64,000 nt of DNA, taken from contig CM044519.1 of NCBI GenBank assembly GCA_024364805.1, positions 43,741,333 through 43,805,332 on the forward strand, given 5' to 3'. How positions within the stretch are numbered: the first letter of the stretch is position 1; each line of letters opens with the position of its first letter. This stretch comes from Euprymna scolopes (lineage: Eukaryota > Mollusca > Cephalopoda > Sepiida > Sepiolidae). The position numbers and the translations under genes are program-made. Positions 14,601 through 26,600 of the stretch are shown here, piece by piece. The notes under the pieces were generated by a model. That model saw only the letters and a program-made list of their open reading frames with translations, had not been told where the DNA came from and made no database searches.

Positions 14601-17600
14601 NNNNNNNNNNNNNNNNNNNNNNNNNNNNNNNNNNNNNNNNNNNNNNNNNNNNNNNNNNNNNNNNNNNNNNNNNNNNNNNNNNNNNNNNNNNNNNNNNNNN
14701 NNNNNNNNNNNNNNNNNNNNNNNNNNNNNNNNNNNNNNNNNNNNNNNNNNNNNNNNNNNNNNNNNNNNNNNNNNNNNNNNNNNNNNNNNNNNNNNNNNNN
14801 NNNNNNNNNNNNNNNNNNNNNNNNNNNNNNNNNNNNNNNNNNNNNNNNNNNNNNNNNNNNNNNNNNNNNNNNNNNNNNNNNNNNNNNNNNNNNNNNNNNN
14901 NNNNNNNNNNNNNNNNNNNNNNNNNNNNNNNNNNNNNNNNNNNNNNNNNNNNNNNNNNNNNNNNNNNNNNNNNNNNNNNNNNNNNNNNNNNNNNNNNNNN
15001 NNNNNNNNNNNNNNNNNNNNNNNNNNNNNNNNNNNNNNNNNNNNNNNNNNNNNNNNNNNNNNNNNNNNNNNNNNNNNNNNNNNNNNNNNNNNNNNNNNNN
15101 NNNNNNNNNNNNNNNNNNNNATCAGAGGAGAGAGAGTCAGAGAGAACTTGGTTATTTACGTCCTTTGATATGTTGCCATATATGGTAGTGTCTCGTTAGC
15201 ATAAATGCCTACAAATGATGTAAGGATGTTATTTGGAAGATTATTGATGTAGACCAGGAAGAGAGTTGGGCCCAGCATTGACCCCTGAAGGACCCCAGCA
15301 TTAATACTGTGAGTTTCTGATTTCTGCCCATCAACCACTACTCTTACGAACCTATCCGACAGAAATAATTTAATAATTGAGAATTCATCCTTCTTTCTTT
15401 CAAGTCCATGTTTACCACTTTGTGATACTATAGACTTCCCCCAACCCCCAAGAAAAAAGTGTTAGGAAGTAAAAAAGAGAAAAAATTATAACAAAAAAAG
15501 GAAATAAGTTGATCAACAGAACAAAAGTATAGGATGTAAGGTTAATAGATAGGCAGTAGGAGAGCTGGTTGAATAAGGCACACAAAGGTGTTCTAAAAGA
15601 GGATGGTTCATCAAGGTGTGGTATTAACTGAGACAAAAGACTGGACATAGAGGTCAGTATATTTACAGTAGGGAACTAAGATAGGATTGTTAATCAAGGT
15701 GTGGCAGTAACAGGAACAAAAGGACTGAACAATAGAAGTCAATATGTTTAGGAGCAGTTTTAGGAGTGGCAATGCATTTTGCGACAGTTAGAAACAGTTT
15801 ACGGACAACATTTGAGAACAGTGTTCAGTTGAGGACAGTTGCGAGTTTAACATAGTGAACCATAAGTTGTAGCTTGGAGCAGATTGAGATGTTGCTATAA
15901 ATTGATGAACACTAGTGGTGTAGAGAGTCGATGGTTTACACACTCAGAATGCAACTGATATTTGCAGAATGTGGCGGAGTTTCTGCTTTTTATGTTTTGT
16001 TTCATTTTTTTTATATACTTGTAAACTCATGTGCCCCCCCCCTCCTCCTCAGCAGTCGCCAATGTGAGAGATGATGACACGGCCAAAAGAAGACAAAGGA
16101 GAAGAATACCATGGAAACTTGGGATCAGCATTTGTTGGCAGTCGGGTGGGGAATGCATGTGATCTTACATGGTTATGGTTCAGTAGATTTGTGGTGCTTT
16201 AATGACAGTTCTACCTCCTTTCTATCAAAGCTATAATGCCTAGATTGGAGACAACTATGCGATGCAACTGCCTATAATATAATGATATATATATAATAAT
16301 ATGATATATATATAATAATATATAATAATATGATATATATATAATAATATATAATAATATGATATATATATAATAATATGATATATATATAATAATATGA
16401 TATATATATATAATAATATGATATATATATAATAATATGATATATATATATAATAATATATAATAATAATATGATATATATATAATAATATATAATAATA
16501 TGATATATATATAATAATATATAATGGTATGATATATATATAATAATATATAATGGTATGATGTGTTGAATGAAGCTCCTGTTGGATAAACAGATGTAGT
16601 TCTTCACGTTATTGCAGACATCGATGATCATGACTCTCCAGTCTCCTCTGCATTCAGTCTTTCAGATGAGCTCTATAGTTGTTTTCAGTGACCTTGTTGA
16701 GACTATTAGCGACCTTTGTTCATTGTCTTTTTCTACTCTTTTATCCTTTCACTTGCCTACCATAAGTTTTTTTCCAAACCATCCATCTGCATTAAATGGC
16801 TGAATAACTTTAACTCTCTGGTGTGGATGATATTGAGTAGTGATTGGCTGTATCGTGTCTTATGCATGACTTTTTCGTTTTTCTTCCTTTCTGTCTATGA
16901 GATTCATAGAATTCTCTTTAAAAACCATATCTCCACTGCTTCCAAACAACTTTGCAACCATAAAGGAGAATTGACCATATGTACGTCTTCAAGATTCTGA
17001 TTTTTGTGTTCCGTTTTATGTTTCTGTTTTAGAAGATGCACTCTATGATATGGAAGGCGGATTTTAAAAATCCTAAGTAATTTGCAATTCTATTCTGAAT
17101 ATGGCCCACACTAAGGATTGAATCTTCAACCTCTAGAAAAGTGTAACTTACGAGGGACGTGCAATAAGTAATGCCTCTGACCCACTTCTCATAGCAGTAG
17201 AGCAACGAAACCTGGCACGGTTATTAGTCTTTCTCTACATAGGAACCACCCAGAGTTATGCATTTCTCCCATCGTTTGATGCAGCTCTGGAGACCGTTTT
17301 TGTAGAACACCCCAGGTTGGTCATCCAACCACGATGTGACTTCAGAAATCAAGGCTGCATCATCTGGGGAACGCTTTCCTTTCAAAAACAACTTCATGGC
17401 TGGGAAGAGGTGAAAGTCAGAGGGTGCAAGGTCAGGAGAGTAGGGAGGGGGGGAGAGGATTTCATAACCACACGCCTGTGCTTCTGATCTGGCAACATGC
17501 GAGTTGTGGACTGGAGCGTTGTCCGGCAGGAGGAGGGTTCCTTTGCTGATCTTGCCCTGCCTCTTGATTTTGTTAGCCTCCCTTAATTTCCTCCAAAGTG

Positions 17601-20600
17601 AAGCATAATAGGCTCCTGTAATTGTGGTACCCTTTGCGAGGAAATTTGTCATCACTACTCCGTCCTGGTTCCAGAAGACTGTGAGCATAACCTTGCCAGC
17701 AGAGGGTTGCACCCTTGCCTTCTTTGGAGGTGGTGAGTCCAAGTGCTTCCACTGCATTGACTGGGCTTTGGTCTCTGGATCATAGTGATGGACCCAGGTT
17801 TCATCCTGTGCAATCAGTCTTTTGAAAAACTTTGACTCATTTTCTTGGCACGACTCCAAATTCATCCTCGAGCACTCGACACGTTCTCGCTTCTGGAATG
17901 GTGTGAGCAACCTAGGAATCCATCTGGCAGACACCTTATGCATATGAAAATCGTCATGAATGATAGTTTCCACAAACCCTGTACTAATCTTGACATCGAA
18001 TAGTAATGCGCCGATCTTCCAAAATGACAACCTCAACTTGACGGACAAATGCCTCATCAATGGCATAAGGGGGGGGGGCGACCAGGTCTAGGAGCTGTTT
18101 CCACAGACTTCCGGCCATGTTTGAATTCACGATGCCAGTGTTTTACAAGGTCATATGATGGAGAATTATCACCATAAGTTTCTTTCATTTCATCAAAAGT
18201 TTCCTGTCATGTGCGTCCTTTCAAATACAAAAACCAGATCACTGCTTGACATTCAACAGGCTCCATTTCACACCTGACTCAGTTCAGACACCTGTAAAAC
18301 AGAAACCACAATTAGTTTAGAGCTGTAATTTGCCACATAATGCGTAGAGATATAAATCATTGCACATGCAAAATTTCAGCTAGATCAGACAACTGGAAGT
18401 GGGTCAGAGGCATTACTTATTGCACACCCCTCGTACTACTGAATTTTATCAAGCACTTTATCTGTTATGTCACAGATACTCAGAATACGATTGCAAATTA
18501 TTTAGGACTTCTACCCAATCATGACTGATGGAACAAGAACATGCTACTCCTGTAGATTAAATAAAGAGTTCCATTCAAAATTCTGTGCAGATTCCAGAGT
18601 TCATCAACAGATACCTGCAGATTTGAGGTTGCATAGGTTGAAACGTAAAAATAACATCAAGATGAGAACAGTAATCCGAATAGTCAAAATAATAGGTCAA
18701 TACTGTCATTAATATTATTTGGGATATACTCTAATTAATCCACCTATTAAATATTGTAGTAGAAACCACCAAAAATATGAAACCACTCTTGTATCTACTT
18801 GAACCTTTTTCAGAAGTCTTTTTACCTTCATTCTTTTTTCTTTTTTAAACAGTATTTGCTGTTTTTTAATAGGATTTAATTTTTTGTTTGAATAGGATTT
18901 TCTAAATTTCGTTTTTTGTTTTATGCTATTGTATTTTTGATTTCAACGAATATTTAAATAGTTATAAAGATTATAGTCTTTATTATTAAACATTTTCTTA
19001 TTATTTCTTGTTATGTTAGAGAGTTTATCAGTAAAATATTTACACACGAACACACACATCATACATCTATGGTTTTAGTTATATAAATAAAGAATACACT
19101 TCCTCAATCTGTTCAAATGAAAATCATTATTGGCAACATAAATTATTTTGGTTTACCTACTACTATTTGATTAAAAAAAATATTCATATTTAATGTAAGT
19201 TATAAGTATTTAAAGTTACCGTAAGTTTTGATTTTGAGCAAAGTAGCCATTTTGTTTATCCAATTGTTTCCGTTATGAGCCTTACTTCCTCTGATTAAAA
19301 ATGGCTAATTTGCTCTGGATCGATATTTACAGAAAATATTTATATTTAATATTTTTTTGCACAAATGGGTCACAAATGAATACGTAAAGAAAAATAAATT
19401 GTGTTTACATAAGTCATTCCAAAAGTAAAGCCTCCTATTTTTTTTACTCCAAAAATTGGAGAGCTACAAAAATAGGAGTGGTATCATTAAAATGAGTGAC
19501 TTTTTGTGCTCCAGAATTTATTTTTCTACATAATCACCATCATATTCAATACACTTTTGACAGTGATTGGACAATGGCTGTCTAGATGTTCAGAGCACAC
19601 TTTATCATACAAGGGTTGTTCCAAAAGTAAAACCTCCTATTTATTTTTAACTAAAAAAATTGAGCTATGAAGCTAGGAGTGATACCATTAAAATAAGCGA
19701 CCTTTAGTTCTCCAGAATTTATTTTCTACATAGTCACCCCCATTCTCAATGCACTTTTGCCAGGAGTAATTTTGACTCTTGAGGACTCGTCATAAAACTT
19801 TGATGAAACGTAAATGGTAACGATTACTATTGATATAATGAGACCGATACTGCACCAACCACAATGGGTGTCCTTAACTTCGTCGGATTCCACCCGATAT
19901 GACAGGTGTTCCTTCGATCGTACATTGTCCCGTCACAAGTTGGCCTGTTGATTGTCTTCACCGCCTGTGTTTTCATGGTGGGGCGCTTTGCTTCTCAATC
20001 GAATCGTCTCCTACCCTGTGTAGGTAGTCTCCGGGTACATCAATCACTCCGCTGGTCCTTGCGGCTTGCTGCAAAATGAAGAGTCCTCACCACAAACAAA
20101 CAGACTCCAGTTTATAACAATAACAAACTATTTATTAATTTCATTACTTCATAATAGCTACTGTCTAAATTGAGGTGACTGACTATAGCAGTGAAACGAT
20201 GTAAAACCAGACCAGTAAAGTAAAAATTTCCCATTAACACAGGCTAGTTAACATCATAACATCAGGCCCTGAGGGCTCCCAAATCGGGAGTGCTTGACCA
20301 GCCCAGCCGTTCAGTTTGCTGGCTACGACTCTACTCTTTTTAGAATTCCTTTTTCTAAATCCAACCCCTTTTTCCCCACCTCTCCTTCAGAGAGTGGTTA
20401 CAAACATCCTTTCTTTCTTCCTCTTAGAGCTTACCCTTTGTCTTGTCCACTCAGCACTTCTCTCTCTCCCTTTTATCCTATTAATTTGTACTGAGGTTTT
20501 TACTTATCAAATTAGGAGTGATTAGTCTTTCCAGGTCGAACAATGCTTGGCGGCGACCCTTACCCTTAACCCCCATTTGTCGTTATATCAATAGTAATCG

Positions 20601-23600
20601 TATGAAGGTATGAAGAGATCCAGATATCCTTAGCTGATTAGCTAAGGATATCTGGATCTCTTCATACCTCTCAACAGAGGTTTTAAAGACAACCTTTCAT
20701 GTTAACAGACATATAACGACAATGAGATAAAAACAATTATTATTTGTTTTTTTCTCTTTCTGACAAAATCCCATAGACATTTCTGTTTTGTCCCAATCAG
20801 ACATCAATACCCACTCTTCTGCCCTCTCTTCCTCTATCCCGTCCGGTCAAACACTCCCTCTCACCGAATATGCACCTCGCTGCATGGATTCATGACATCA
20901 ATAGTGTCATATAGACTGCATAAATTATCTTAAAGGAAACACAGTTGTGAAATTAATTCTGTGCAGCATTCCAAAAGAAATCACTCCTATTTTTTTATTC
21001 TGCCCAAGTGAATCAAAGAGGATTGCAAATTACTTTATGATGACTGAACTTATGCATTCATGACCTGACTGTTTCATCTCTCTGTTGCAGATATTGATGA
21101 TGTGAGATTCTAAGAAAGCAACCTTTGCCATGGATGTGCATCAGAAGCAGAGATGTGTCATTGAATTCCTGGCAAAAATGCATTGAGAGTAGTTGTGACT
21201 ATGTAGAAAAATCAATTCTGGAGCTAAAAAGTTGCTCATTTTAATGGTACAATACCCATCTTTTGTAGCTCTTCAACTTTTTGAGTTAAAAAATAAGAGG
21301 CATTACTTTTGGAATGACCCTTGTATACTGATTATTGGTTGTATATAGAATGTATTCGTAGTATGTTTATTTATACAAACATTATTGGCTACATATTTCT
21401 GCTGCAATTCTTTTAGAGAAGAAGCGTCCTTCAGTCAGAATTTTTCACAATAAAACCAGCTTCTAAATTGTCATTCTTTCATACAAATTTGAAAAATTGA
21501 AAAGGAATTGAAAATCACAATAAAAAAAGAAAGAAATACCAAAATGAAGGGCAGAAAAAAAAAGGTTTAGTGAGAAGAACAGGGACAAAGAACAAATAAA
21601 TTAAAGGCAGATAAGTCCTTTTAGTTTTTATATTTTTAGTGTTTTTGCTTATTTTAAAGCGTTTATTCAGTTTGAAACCAAGTAATGTTGAGTGTTATGT
21701 GAGAACAAAAAAAATGTCAGACATGTGATGCTTACATCTTTGAAGTTTTGATGATAATTGTTCAAAAACAGAAAATTAAGCTAAATACTGGTAGAAACAC
21801 ACCCTTGTCTGACTTAGAACTTTGGACCAGTAACCCCCAACTTCTGATCTAGGGCCACCCACATCATAATATGATTATCCAAAATTTTACATATACAACA
21901 ACAATTGTTTGTATAATTTGGAGTCTTTGGAATACTGTTTTCATCTTAGTGTCATTTCCACAACATTTCAGTCGGTGTAACCTCCGACCTTCTTCAGATG
22001 TATCTTGTCAAATTCAGGAATGTGTCCATTGGACTCAGGAATTTGGACGGAAGTTTGAACGGAACGGTTTATTTACTTGTGGAGGTAGCATGCTCTCGTT
22101 CCGTCAGCCATGACTAGATAGAGGTCCTAAGTAATTTGTGATTATATCTTTCAGTTGATTAATTGTCAGTGTAAGTGACCAAAAATTACAATTGTGAATT
22201 ACATAGGACCTCCGTGAAGTAAATAAAGATTTCCGTTCAAAATTTGTCCAAATTTTTGAGTTCGACAGAAACATTCCCGAGTTACATCTGAAGAAGGTCG
22301 GAGTTTACATTGACTGAAATGTTGTGAAAATGACACTCAAGATGAGAACAGTAGTCTGAAGAATCCAAACAATCCAAAAAAACCAAACCTCATGTAAAAC
22401 ATTCAGAAACGTAACAACAATTCTATTCATCCAAATCAAACTCCTAAAGTTATGGATTTGATCCGCAACTCCTCAGTTCTCCACACGTTTCTTCTTTCTT
22501 AACATTGAAGTAAATTCTTAGTAATGATTTTTTTAATCTTAAAACGCAATTTAATGTAATGTTTTATTTTTAATTTTTTTTTCCAGTTTATTGTGCGTGT
22601 TGTCTTGGTAACCATGATATAAGAGGTATTGTGAGTCAAGAAGTGACGCCACATTTTTATATAAATATAGCTGATATTGAGGCATTAGAGACAGAAGTTT
22701 CATACATTGCTTGTAAGTATATCCGGTTTTTGTTGTATTATTTTTATTTATCTTCTCCTCAGGAGGTTAGACACAAGGTCAAGTGTTGGTTTTGATGAAT
22801 GAATTGGATTTGAATTTGGCACACTAATGATTTTAATCTGTACAATTAGCCACTATCACCTCCCACTGTATATGATAATACAAGTGAGCAAGAAAACATA
22901 GCGGAAGATGATTAATGTTTTTGAATTGGTGTCTGAAGATAAGGGTGAAGTTGGGTGTTTTTGTGGAATGAACTGGATGGAACATGAATGGAACATGGTA
23001 CATCTAGGCTTTCAGTCTGTGTGTCGTTAACTTGTGTCTTTTTGGAGGGGGGGGGCAAGGGGGGGGGTTCTTTCTTCCAATCTTTATTACCTATTAGAAT
23101 TTCAATGCATTTTAAGTACAAATAAGTAATTTTTGTTTTATTTTAAGTTTAAATTTTATTTCATAATCACATTTAATGAATCTAACAATACAATAAAATT
23201 ATGTCAAGCAACTTAAATGCAATAAAATTATGCCAAGCAACTTAAATGCAATAAAATTATGCCGAGCAACTGAAATACAATAAAATTATGTCAAGCAACT
23301 GAAATACAATAAAATTATGTCAAGCAACTTTAATACAATAAAATTATGTCAAGCAACTTTAATACAATAAAATTATGTCAAGCAACTTTAATACAATAAA
23401 ATTATGTCAAGCAACTTAAATACAATAAAATTATGCCAAGTTAAAATCATCTCAAGCAACTTAAATACAATAAAATTATGCCAAGCAACTTAAATGCAAT
23501 AAAATTATGTCAAACTCAAATAATAATGGTATTCCAAGAATCAACCCCTGAGGCATGCCTTTAAATGCAATAAAATTGTGTTAATGCAATTGTGTGATCG

Positions 23601-26600
23601 ATGTCTGCTGCTGCTCTCTCAAGATGCTGCTCGCATATCATCTTGTATTATTCTCACATGAAGACACAATAACTGCTATTAAAATTATCTATTATATATA
23701 TAAAAGTGAACGTGTGTGTGTGTGTCTGTGTACATTTCCCTACGCAATAACTCTGTCAATTTTAAGCCTACAGATTCGAAATTTGATATACAGGGTACTG
23801 AGATTTGGGAAAATCGATGTGATTGGTTTTCCGACAGAAATTTGGCAGTTAAGGGGTCAAAGTTCAACGATTTGACCTTTGAGAACTCTACAAAACTCCT
23901 CCAACAATTTTGGGTCTAAACACTTGAAATTTTAGATACAGGTTCCTTGAACATGGATCTAACTTAATAACTTTATTTGAGCCCTAAACAATAAATTTTA
24001 AGGGGTCATAATAGGGGTCAAAGTTAAAAAAATTGACCTTTTTTTTTTGCTCAGCATACACCTCAAAACACCCGGGTAACGCCGGGCACCCATGCTAGTA
24101 TTAAATAAATGTTATATTATTAAAGTAAGGGAGACAATTTAACATTTATAGAAATGAGTTATTTCCCTTTGACAATGTTACCATCCTCGCAACTTAAATA
24201 CTGTTTCCTTGTACAAAACAATCAAACCAAACACCATGAGTAAATATTAAATCTATAAATATAAGATATAAAGAACTTGAAGTATAAAAACTTTTACCGA
24301 ATTGACCAGATTTGCATTAAATAACCAACGAAACAACCGAACACTACAAATAAATATTTGATGTATAATAAAATTATTTTGAACAGCTTAAATACAATAA
24401 AAGCATAAATACTTTTACGAAAATTACTGGATTTGGCATTAAATAATCTGAAAAGGATTATACACCATAAAACAAAGCAACCAAACCAAACATCATGAAT
24501 AAATATTTGAACATATAAAGAATTGTGAACATAAAACTTGACCAGATTTGGCATTGAATAAACTTGATATGTTGCAAAACAAAACCACTAAATGAAACTA
24601 ATATATTTTGCGTTGTCTTTTCTTTCTTGCGCAGGTACAACCGAAAAGATCTTTGAGAGTAAAACCCACCTGTTTGATGTGTATGTAAATAATCAGAATG
24701 TAACTACAAATTCACCCGTGCTAAAAGAACTGCTCAAAGTTAGTGAAGCGGACAGAGACAAATTTACAAAACTTAACAACCAAAGGTTAGTTTGAAAGCA
24801 TGTTTTCTTCTTTAAGTTTATATTTCATTGTTTTTTGTGCAAATATGTAAAAAACATGCATCCACTGATAATATAATATTGTAAACATGTACCATGATGC
24901 ATGTTTAGTTATGATGCATGAATGCGTGCGAGTGTGACTGGTTTGTTCATGCTTATCATCATCATCAGCAGAATAATAATAATAATTATAATAATAATAA
25001 TCTATATATCTGTGAAAGTGTCTGTGTCCATTTCCCTACGCAATAACTCTGCCAATTTTAAGTCTACAGACTCGACATTTAATATATAGGGTATTGAAAT
25101 TTTGGAAAATCTTTGTAATCCGTTTTAAGCCAGAAATTTTGCTGTTAAGGGGTCAAAATTCAACAATTTGACCTTTGAGAACTCTACCAAACTATCCGCC
25201 AATTTTGTGTATAAACAATTGAAATTTTAGACATAGGTTCCTTGGATATAGATCTAACTTAATAACTTGATTTGAGCCCAAAACAATAAATGTTAAGAGG
25301 GTCATAATAGGGGTCAAAGTTAAAAAAAATCTGACCTCTGCGGTCTCTACCAAATTACTCAGACAATTTCTGGTCTAAACATTTGAAATTTTACATAAAG
25401 GCTATTCAGAGATAGGTTAAGCTTTTTAATCGGTTTGGGTCGAAAATTTGAGCTACCAATATATAAATGTATGTATGTATGTATGTATGTTTGTATATCT
25501 GCCTACTGGTACCATGTAACGCAGTACTACCTGCCTCATGGTCCGGTCACCGGCGACTAAACTGGTTTCCCCACCAGACTTGTTTGGTGAGGAGGGTGGC
25601 TAGTCTCCCTGAAGGATTAAAAACAAGACCTTCCAAAGGGCAAATGAACTCTTTTTCGGGGTCAACAGCCAACTAGCACCGTGTGTGTTGGGGTAGAGAG
25701 GGCTCCCGTAAGCCGTGGTGAAGGCAACCTTTCTAGGAGAAGCAAATCTTTGATTTAAAAAACCATAAAACAGGAGTACAGTACCCGCATTAAGCTGGTC
25801 TGCAGTTTAACTTGTTGCTGACTATCTTGCTCTTGCTTGTTTCTGGATCTCAACATTTTGAACCGAGAGAGAGACTTAGTTGTTGTACAAAGCTAAGACT
25901 CTGTAACATCATCTGTGTATACATACTCCCCCAGGCATTTGTCTATAAAAATGGTCCTGTGGCGATGGAAAAGTTGTGACGTATGGAGGCTTGAAATGCT
26001 GGAAGCATGTAATAATTGATCTCAATGACTATCTTCAGTGTCATGCCTGCTTGAGCATGTGAATTCACCAGTAGGACTAAAAAAAAAGAAAAAAGTCATT
26101 TTTTTGTCTCATTAACTGTAAGTGTCTGAGGGAGTGGCACTTGTCTGACAAGACGTTACAATCATCATCATATCTGCCTAAGACTTTCGACAGAGGTGAC
26201 GGATTTCCACAAGATCAGTATCATTTTGAAGCTCGACCCTTCAGCTGACAAATACTGAAAAATTGGCTAAAAACATTAATTTCTTCACCCTCAACTGGGC
26301 ACATTTCTACAGGGAGAGGTTGCTTTTTTTGCCGATATTTTCGAAAGTCATCCCCTCTTTTCGATTGTCTAGCCTTAATTTAAACCTACATCACTTTCAG
26401 TTTGGCGGTGGTCGTAACAGCAAAGACATCACTTTTTTTTCCCCTTCTTTTCCTCCTTCACGGTATGAGTTTGAGCCTGCCTTCCTACTACCACTGTTTT
26501 TTTTTTGTTGAACACACACCTCTAAGCACCCGGGCAATGCTGGGCACCCATGCTAGTAATAATAATAAACTGAAAATATAGAATAAACAAACTGTTATGA

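Larger units (their letters stand above)
17073..18705. mobile_element. fold-back element (family S) with SINE-like centre, split by mariner
   Basis: The left piece (17073-17150) matches the centre of the family S copy at 35943-36530: cctaagtaatttgcaattc, then cactaaggattgaatctt, the complement of a tRNA-type B box. The right piece (18434-18705) matches its right arm (gaacatgctactcctgt; gatgagaacagtaatc). The mariner sits between them with a TA duplication. The left arm is missing. Confidence 0.65.

Noticed and set aside
16272-16631. Ile/Tyr-rich 119-codon frame
   Set aside because: Produced by the TA minisatellite.
16716-17000. 94-codon hydrophobic frame that might be a membrane protein
   Set aside because: T-rich sequence gives Phe/Leu/Ser frames by chance; no exon-like borders or conserved neighbours.
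23191-23516. Regular 29-bp repeats suggesting a CRISPR array
   Set aside because: There are no spacers between units, no Cas genes, and the sequence is animal; it is a minisatellite.
26263-26511. 82-codon frame
   Set aside because: Lies wholly in Helitron sequence whose sister copy at 6127-7014 has it on the other strand by chance.
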